Of a stretch of DNA of 9,150 nucleotides, positions 5,620 through 9,150 are shown piece after piece. Below the pieces are notes generated by a model that was not told where the DNA came from, did not search any database, and saw only the letters and a program-made list of their open reading frames with translations. The DNA comes from a bacterium. Lineage in GTDB: Bacteria > Patescibacteriota > Minisyncoccia > Phycocordibacterales > UBA2163. The DNA is taken from contig JABGQE010000021.1 of NCBI GenBank assembly GCA_018648925.1, positions 1 to 9,150 on the forward strand, written 5' to 3'. Made by a program: the position numbers and the translations under genes. Position 1 is the stretch's first letter. Every line of letters begins with the position of its first letter.

Positions 5620-6015
5620 TTAGAGTCCGAGCTCTATATCAATATTACCAAGTTCTGCGTCAAGATCTTCAAGGTCTGTTAAGTCTAGGTCTGCTTCTAT
5701 GTCTACTATTTCATCAGAGGTACTTTGTACTTGTAGTGACTCTAAGGATTCATCTTGTTGACCTGAGATGTCTTCGGCAGTCAAGCTTTCTTGAACGTCT
5801 CTTAATTCTTGAGTATTTATTTTACCGCCCCAGTAATATAATCCTCCGAAAATAATTATTACTACGATTATCGCAATACCGATGATAGGTCCAACTGATT
5901 TTTTCTCAGTTGCACTTTCTGGTGCTTGTTCTACTGGTGCCTGCTGAGATACTTCAGGATTTTGATTTTCTGAAGTCTCTGGAGATGTATTGTTTTGATT
6001 AAAATTTTCTTCCAT
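5620..6015 (-). CDS. Single-pass membrane protein with acidic C-terminal tail, unknown function
   Basis: 131 residues with no known enzyme motif. Residues 1-40 are polar and rich in Asn, Gln, Glu, Pro and Ser, probably disordered. Residues 42-62 form one transmembrane helix (GPIIGIAIIVVIIIFGGLYYWGG). The outer part (65-131) is strongly acidic and ends in repeated Asp-Leu/Glu-Leu steps such as DIEADLDLTDLEDLDAELG. The N-terminal side, with no signal peptide, is likely cytoplasmic. Similar small proteins with an Asp/Glu-Leu tail are, as I recall, common in Parcubacteria. The start lies 24 bp after the end of the coiled-coil protein gene, with no terminator between, so the two are probably one operon and may work together at the cell surface. 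No SD; the upstream DNA is almost pure A and T. Confidence 0.72.
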   Translation of the reverse strand: MEENFNQNNTSPETSENQNPEVSQQAPVEQAPESATEKKSVGPIIGIAIIVVIIIFGGLYYWGGKINTQELRDVQESLTAEDISGQQDESLESLQVQSTSDEIVDIEADLDLTDLEDLDAELGNIDIELGL

Positions 6016-6039
6016 AATTTATTTTAATTATTATATTAA

Positions 6040-6921
6040 TTATTCATTATCCTCGTCTGTTTCTGATGTATCAGTAGAAGGCTTTGTGTTGTCCGACCCG
6101 ACTGATGCTTTGACCTCCTTAACTGCTTCAATCAGCGCTCTATGCGCGCTCTTGACACTCTCTGTAGCGCTTTTGATAAGCTCACGAACTTTAGCAAACG
6201 ACTCTTTCGGATTGTCAGTATTAAGAGCTCCTGCTACTGCACCTTCCACTGCAGATACATCTGCTCGTGCTGAGACAACTTCACTTCTAGCTACTTCTAG
6301 CAATCGTTTTGAGTTAGATAAATCTAGGCCTTTGTCGACAAACTTTTCTTCTAGCTTCGTGATTCTTGAATCTACTCTGTCTATCATCTTTTCTATTCTA
6401 TCAAGTGCCGCTATTAGTCTTTTGGTAATCCTTTTTACGTATGCATCGATTCTACTCTTTGCTTTTTCAGCTAATTTTTCTACTCTTTCTGCTTTTCTTT
6501 CAGCTAATTTCTCTTTAGCTTCTGCGCGTTTGTCTGTAAGCTCTGCTCTCTTTTCGGAAAGACTGTCCCGTGCCTCAGAGCTTTTGCTTCTAATGTCTTC
6601 TCTCAGACCTTCTTTTTTGTTCTGTAGGGTAGCTCTTACATCAGCCCGTTTGTCTTGTATGTTATCTCTCACTTCAGTCCTCTTGTCCTGAATGTTTGTA
6701 CGTACTTCGAGTCTCCTGTCTTGTAGGTCTTCTTTTATTTCGGCTATTGTTTTAGGTCTTTCGCTAACTGCCTTTAAATTGGTAGTAGTTACATCACTTA
6801 CTGCAGTATTTGTAACTCCTACATCTTCTTGGGCTTGTGCAAACGTAAAGCTTGCAAAAAATGCCATTGCAAACATTAATGCAATGATCAAGGAGATATT
6901 TAATGTTTTATTTTGTCCCAT
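6040..6921 (-). CDS. Secreted coiled-coil protein with 11-residue repeats
   Basis: 293 residues. Residues 1-30 are a signal peptide: a short basic start, the hydrophobic core LIIALMFAMAFFASFTF and a likely AQA cleavage site. From L66 to K131 six consecutive 11-residue repeats follow (for example LQDRRLEVRTN, IQDKRTEVRDN, IQDKRADVRAT), then a looser Lys/Glu/Arg-rich region (132-155). Such hendecad repeats form long right-handed or straight coiled coils. Residues 155-192 form another amphipathic helix, and 200-275 contain Ala/Ser/Val-rich helices (SARADVSAVEGAVAGAL). The last 18 residues are acidic and polar. The function is unknown; a structural or periplasmic spacer role is inferred. The gene heads a two-gene unit with the single-pass acidic protein. 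No clear SD; a terminator of the upstream ppa gene separates it from ppa. Confidence 0.75.
   Translation of the reverse strand: MGQNKTLNISLIIALMFAMAFFASFTFAQAQEDVGVTNTAVSDVTTTNLKAVSERPKTIAEIKEDLQDRRLEVRTNIQDKRTEVRDNIQDKRADVRATLQNKKEGLREDIRSKSSEARDSLSEKRAELTDKRAEAKEKLAERKAERVEKLAEKAKSRIDAYVKRITKRLIAALDRIEKMIDRVDSRITKLEEKFVDKGLDLSNSKRLLEVARSEVVSARADVSAVEGAVAGALNTDNPKESFAKVRELIKSATESVKSAHRALIEAVKEVKASVGSDNTKPSTDTSETDEDNE
6529..6726 (-). repeat. Six tandem 33-bp units encoding 11-residue repeats
   Basis: Residues 66-131 of the secreted coiled-coil protein. Each unit starts with Leu or Ile, followed by Q/R/S-D/S/N/E-K/R and then a mostly E/D-V/L-R step. Units 1-3 are the most alike in DNA (recurrent TTGTCTTG/TTGTCCTG on the plus strand), which points to expansion by duplication; units 4-6 have diverged. 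Confidence 0.75.
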
Positions 6922-6973
6922 ATGTTTATTATTTACTTATTATTAATACCCTTATTGTATTGATTATTATAAC

Positions 6974-7005
6974 AAAAAAACCTACTTTTTACAGTAGGTT
7001 TTTTT
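6974..7005 (-). terminator. Intrinsic terminator of the nusA-ppa operon
   Basis: Seven As (6974-6980), stem CCTACT (6981-6986), 6-nt loop, stem AGTAGG (6993-6998) and seven Ts (6999-7005). It is nearly symmetric and could act in both directions. It lies 18-49 bp past the ppa stop, so ending ppa transcripts is its likely job. Confidence 0.88.
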
Positions 7006-7022
7006 GTTGATAAGTTTTGGCT

Positions 7023-7559
7023 TTATTTGCCGAATTTTTCGTTATATAGCTTAACCGATTTCTCTATTGCTTCTATTGCTACATCTTTTTCTTTATATCC
7101 ATGTACTGTTACTTCATTACCAACCCCTTTAAGCTCTTTATATGTCTCAAAGAAGTGTTTGAATTCTTTAAGAGAGTGTTTATTAATATCTTCTAGGTTT
7201 TGTACATCATCCCATCGTTTGTCGTGTACTGGGACAGCAATTATTTTATTGTCAGATTCTCCTGAGTCTGTCATCTCCATCATTGCTACAGGGCGTACCC
7301 TTACTAATATACTAGGGTCAAGAGGGAATGTGGTAAGGATTATTACATCAAGTGCATCACCATCGTCCCAAAGTGTCTGTGGCGAGAATCCGTAATCAAA
7401 AGGATATGGGGCAGAAGAATAGTTTGCGCGGTCTAGAGCTATCATTCCCGTTTCTTTATCTATCTCGTATTTATTGTAGGATCCTTTTGGAATTTCAATG
7501 ATTGCATTAAATTCTTCAGGAACATTTTTGCCAAGTGATATATCGTGCCAAAGATTCAT
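7023..7559 (-). CDS. ppa: Soluble inorganic pyrophosphatase (family I)
   Basis: 178 residues, the usual size. It hydrolyses pyrophosphate released by biosynthesis, including tRNA charging and nucleic acid synthesis. Visible motifs follow E. coli PPase order: EIPKG (22-26), KYEID (30-34), LDR (42-44), YPFDYGF (52-58), DGDALDV (66-72), MTDSGESDNKIIAVPV (96-111) and HFFETYKELKG (135-145). The metal ligands D66, D68, D71, D98 and D103 are all present. The signature normally has Pro or Glu where A69 stands. A longer reading from 7637 would add 26 residues that overlap nusA and match no PPase, so ATG at 7557-7559 is chosen; it lies 7 bp after the nusA stop. No SD is visible. It is co-transcribed with nusA and ends at a strong terminator. 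Confidence 0.95.
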   Translation of the reverse strand: MNLWHDISLGKNVPEEFNAIIEIPKGSYNKYEIDKETGMIALDRANYSSAPYPFDYGFSPQTLWDDGDALDVIILTTFPLDPSILVRVRPVAMMEMTDSGESDNKIIAVPVHDKRWDDVQNLEDINKHSLKEFKHFFETYKELKGVGNEVTVHGYKEKDVAIEAIEKSVKLYNEKFGK

Positions 7560-7566
7560 AATATTT

Positions 7567-8796
7567 TTATTTATTGTCTGATAATTCTCCCTCCACAGCT
7601 GTTGCTTCGGCGGGCAGGTCTTTTTTCTCTTCCACAACTTCTTCTTTAGGAGCTTCTGTAGACTCTTCTTCTTTCTCTTCCTCAGGCTTGTCAGCAGATT
7701 TAATATCTATTTTCCAGCCTGTAAGCTTAGCTGCAAGGCGTACGTTCTGCCCTCCTTTACCAATAGCAAGAGACTGCTGGTCTTCAGCTACCTCCACTAT
7801 TGCTTTTTTATCTTCTTCGTTTATTTCAACATTTAAAACCGCAGCTGGTGAAAGCGAATCCTCTATAAATTGTTTCGGATCCTCTGACCATTCTATCACA
7901 TCTATCTTTTCACCACCGAGCTCGCTCATCACAGTAGACACTCTAACACCACGTTGACCCACTAGAGAACCAACCGGGTCTATATGTTCGTCATTTGAGA
8001 ATATTGCTATTTTTGAACGTGAACCAGCTTCACGTGCGACAGCTTTGATCTCCACAGTCTTTGCAGAAAGCTCAGGTGTCTCTATTTCAAAAAGTTTTTC
8101 TATAAATTTAGGATGTGCACGTGAAAGTCTTAAGAATACACCTTTTGGACTTTCTTCCACTGAAGATAAATATGCGCGGATTCTTTCACCCTGTTTGTAG
8201 TGTTCTCCTTTGATTTGTTCATCATAAGAAAGTAATCCAGTAGCGCGTCCAAAATCAACGAAGATGTTACCACGTTCTATTCTTTGTACGGTTCCGTTCA
8301 CTATCTCTCCTTGTCTTTGTCCAAATTCATCAAGAACAGAAACCTTTTCTGCTTCTCTTATCTTTTGCATTATGATTTGCTTTGCAGTTTGAGCCGCAAT
8401 ACGTCCAAAATCCTCTTTCTCTTCAAGAGGGAATACAAGCTCATCATCAAGTTTTGCGTCTTTCTTCATCTTTACTGCATCTTCTATAAGAATATGGTGC
8501 TCAGAATTAAAGCGTACCCTCTCATCCGTAGTTGCTTCCTCGCTCTCAGTTGTCTCTTCCTCTTCCTCCTCCATCTTTATCATAGATTCATCCACGACGA
8601 TTTTTACTTGGTAAAACTCTGTCTTACCTGAAGCAATATCAAATTTAGCACGCACTATTTGTCCGCGTTTACCGTATTCCTTTTTATAGGCAGTCGCAAG
8701 AGACGATTCTATAGCTTCTAAGGTCTTCTCTCGAGGTATACCTCTTTCTTCCTCTAATTGGTCTATGACCGAATTTATTATTTTTAAATCAAACAT
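7567..8796 (-). CDS. nusA: Transcription termination/antitermination factor NusA
   Basis: 409 residues. It binds RNA polymerase and nascent RNA, modulating pausing, termination and antitermination. Domains in order: the N-terminal polymerase-binding domain (1-150, with PREKTLEAIESSLATAYKKE and TAKQIIMQKIREAE), an S1 domain (162-228, EGPPT-free, starting GEIVNGTVQRIERGNIFV), KH1 (about 230-300, with DPVGSLVGQRGVRV) and KH2 (about 318-368, with AIGKGGQNVRLAA). The two C-terminal acidic repeats of E. coli NusA are absent, as in many bacteria; instead there is a Glu/Lys-rich tail (369-409) containing DLPAEA, encoded by a degraded palindromic element. An acidic insert (76-92) interrupts the N-terminal domain. 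The gene starts an operon with ppa rather than the usual rimP-nusA-infB order. Its promoter is strong, and the leader holds a terminator-like hairpin. No SD. Confidence 0.96.
   Translation of the reverse strand: MFDLKIINSVIDQLEEERGIPREKTLEAIESSLATAYKKEYGKRGQIVRAKFDIASGKTEFYQVKIVVDESMIKMEEEEEETTESEEATTDERVRFNSEHHILIEDAVKMKKDAKLDDELVFPLEEKEDFGRIAAQTAKQIIMQKIREAEKVSVLDEFGQRQGEIVNGTVQRIERGNIFVDFGRATGLLSYDEQIKGEHYKQGERIRAYLSSVEESPKGVFLRLSRAHPKFIEKLFEIETPELSAKTVEIKAVAREAGSRSKIAIFSNDEHIDPVGSLVGQRGVRVSTVMSELGGEKIDVIEWSEDPKQFIEDSLSPAAVLNVEINEEDKKAIVEVAEDQQSLAIGKGGQNVRLAAKLTGWKIDIKSADKPEEEKEEESTEAPKEEVVEEKKDLPAEATAVEGELSDNK
7603..7618. repeat. Degraded copy of the palindromic element in the nusA tail
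   Basis: TGCTTCGGCGGGCAGG. It matches the outer 3' part of the tig element (TGCCTCG, then GGCAGGCAGG) with one codon missing and two to three changes. Both copies are preceded on the coding strand by AAAGAC and read KDLPA. The palindrome is largely lost here. Confidence 0.45.
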
Positions 8797-8806
8797 AATA
8801 TTTTTT

Positions 8807-8834
8807 AAAAAAATGACCCGCTTTCAGGGCGGAT
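8807..8834 (-). terminator. Hairpin plus U-run in the nusA leader, possible attenuator
   Basis: On the minus strand a 6-bp stem ATCCGC/GCGGGT (8829-8834 with 8816-8821, one G-U pair) and a 7-nt loop are followed by CA and seven Ts (8807-8813). It lies between the nusA promoter and its ATG, ending 10 nt before the start codon. It resembles an intrinsic terminator, so it may reduce or regulate read-through into nusA. The stem is short, so strength is uncertain. Confidence 0.45.
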
Positions 8835-8862
8835 TTGATTAACACATATCAGTAATATATAT

Positions 8863-8890
8863 AGTATACACAATGTATCAAATATGTCAA
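8863..8890 (-). promoter_or_regulatory. nusA-ppa operon promoter
   Basis: On the minus strand a consensus -35 TTGACA (8885-8890) and TATACT (8863-8868) are separated by 16 bp. Predicted start near 8856 gives a leader of about 60 nt containing the hairpin and U-run. It is the best -35/-10 pair in the window. Confidence 0.7.
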
Positions 8891-8953
8891 ATTACTACTT
8901 TTTGAGGAGAGATTTTATAAAAGCCTTAAAAGTGCTATATTTAAAGGATAAAT

Positions 8954-9150
8954 ATGGAAGAGAAAAACAGCGAAAATAAAGAAAATATAGAGAAAAACGA
9001 GATTGCGGAGAAAGAAGAAGAAATCTTGAAGTTTTGGGATGATAATGAGATTTTCAAGAAATCCGACCAAAAAAAAGCCCCAAACGGTGAGTATATTTTC
9101 TATGAAGGTCCTCCAACAGCTAACGGTAAGCCAGGTATGCACCATATGGA
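8954..9150 (+). CDS. ileS: Isoleucyl-tRNA synthetase, N-terminal part (3' partial)
   Basis: 65 codons are visible before the window ends. After a Lys/Glu/Asn-rich start (1-22) comes EEILKFWDDNEIFKKS (22-37), the standard opening of IleRS, then GEYIFYEGPPTANGKPGMHH (45-64). The PGMHH end is this class I synthetase's variant of the HIGH ATP-binding motif, as in the EGPPTANGxPGIHH form of IleRS. The enzyme attaches isoleucine to tRNA(Ile) and has editing activity, but those regions lie beyond the window. ATG at 8954 is the first start in the frame and follows AAAGGA (8943-8948), a weak SD 5 nt upstream. The gene is divergent from nusA across a 157-bp spacer. A TATATT box (8936-8941) could serve as -10, but no good -35 goes with it. 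Confidence 0.92.
   Translation, partial: MEEKNSENKENIEKNEIAEKEEEILKFWDDNEIFKKSDQKKAPNGEYIFYEGPPTANGKPGMHHM

Noticed and set aside
6086..6691. 201-aa plus-strand open frame opposite the coiled-coil gene
   Set aside because: It mirrors the repeat-rich minus-strand gene; Ser/Leu/Ala-rich shadow without SD or family resemblance.
7560..7637. Longer ppa reading with 26 extra N-terminal residues
   Set aside because: It overlaps the end of nusA, its residues look like out-of-frame nusA sequence and match no PPase; ATG at 7559 gives the standard 178-residue enzyme.
8915..9145. 76-aa minus-strand open frame opposite ileS
   Set aside because: Antisense to the conserved IleRS N-terminus; Phe/Leu-rich composition comes from mirrored Lys/Glu codons.

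Overview
The window looks like chromosomal DNA of a Candidate Phyla Radiation bacterium (Patescibacteria, most likely Parcubacteria-like). The evidence is AT-rich sequence, a small pilin-like membrane protein next to a membrane-anchored propeller-like protein of a kind I associate with these genomes, a trigger factor without its PPIase domain, GC-rich palindromic elements read in frame as 'LPAGEAG', and few Shine-Dalgarno (SD) sites, with several promoters placed almost directly on start codons. UGA is used as a normal stop. The lineage call rests on recalled family features, not on a search.

Layout. 2-1893 (+): the 3' part of a VirB2/TrbC-like T4SS pilin gene, then a 421-aa envelope protein. 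It converges, with a 9-bp overlap of 3' ends, on a minus-strand block: jag (KH-R3H) overlapped ATGA-style by yidC, and upstream of that a TrpR-family regulator. Two copies of a perfect palindrome bracket the regulator gene. One sits on its own promoter and the other lies upstream of yidC. 3903-4393 (+): an unrecognised multi-pass membrane protein gene that appears frameshifted at a run of five Gs; it has the best SD of the window and a terminator. 4463-6921 (-): trigger factor, then a two-gene unit of a single-pass acidic protein and a secreted coiled-coil protein with 11-residue repeats. 7023-8796 (-): inorganic pyrophosphatase and nusA as one operon, with a strong promoter and a hairpin plus U-run in the nusA leader. 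8954-9150 (+): the start of ileS, divergent from nusA.

How it fits together. Most genes are core housekeeping: membrane insertion (yidC/jag), nascent-chain folding (tig), transcription elongation and termination (nusA), pyrophosphate removal (ppa) and tRNA charging (ileS). The more individual parts are the cell-surface proteins and the TrpR-like regulator with its twin palindromes. Those palindromes keep the GTTAAC centre and GTACTA arms of the classical trp operator, but with the arms moved outward. That regulator-palindrome module is the best candidate here for an undescribed regulatory system. The palindromic-element insertion in place of the trigger factor PPIase domain, and the broken membrane gene, are the next most interesting.
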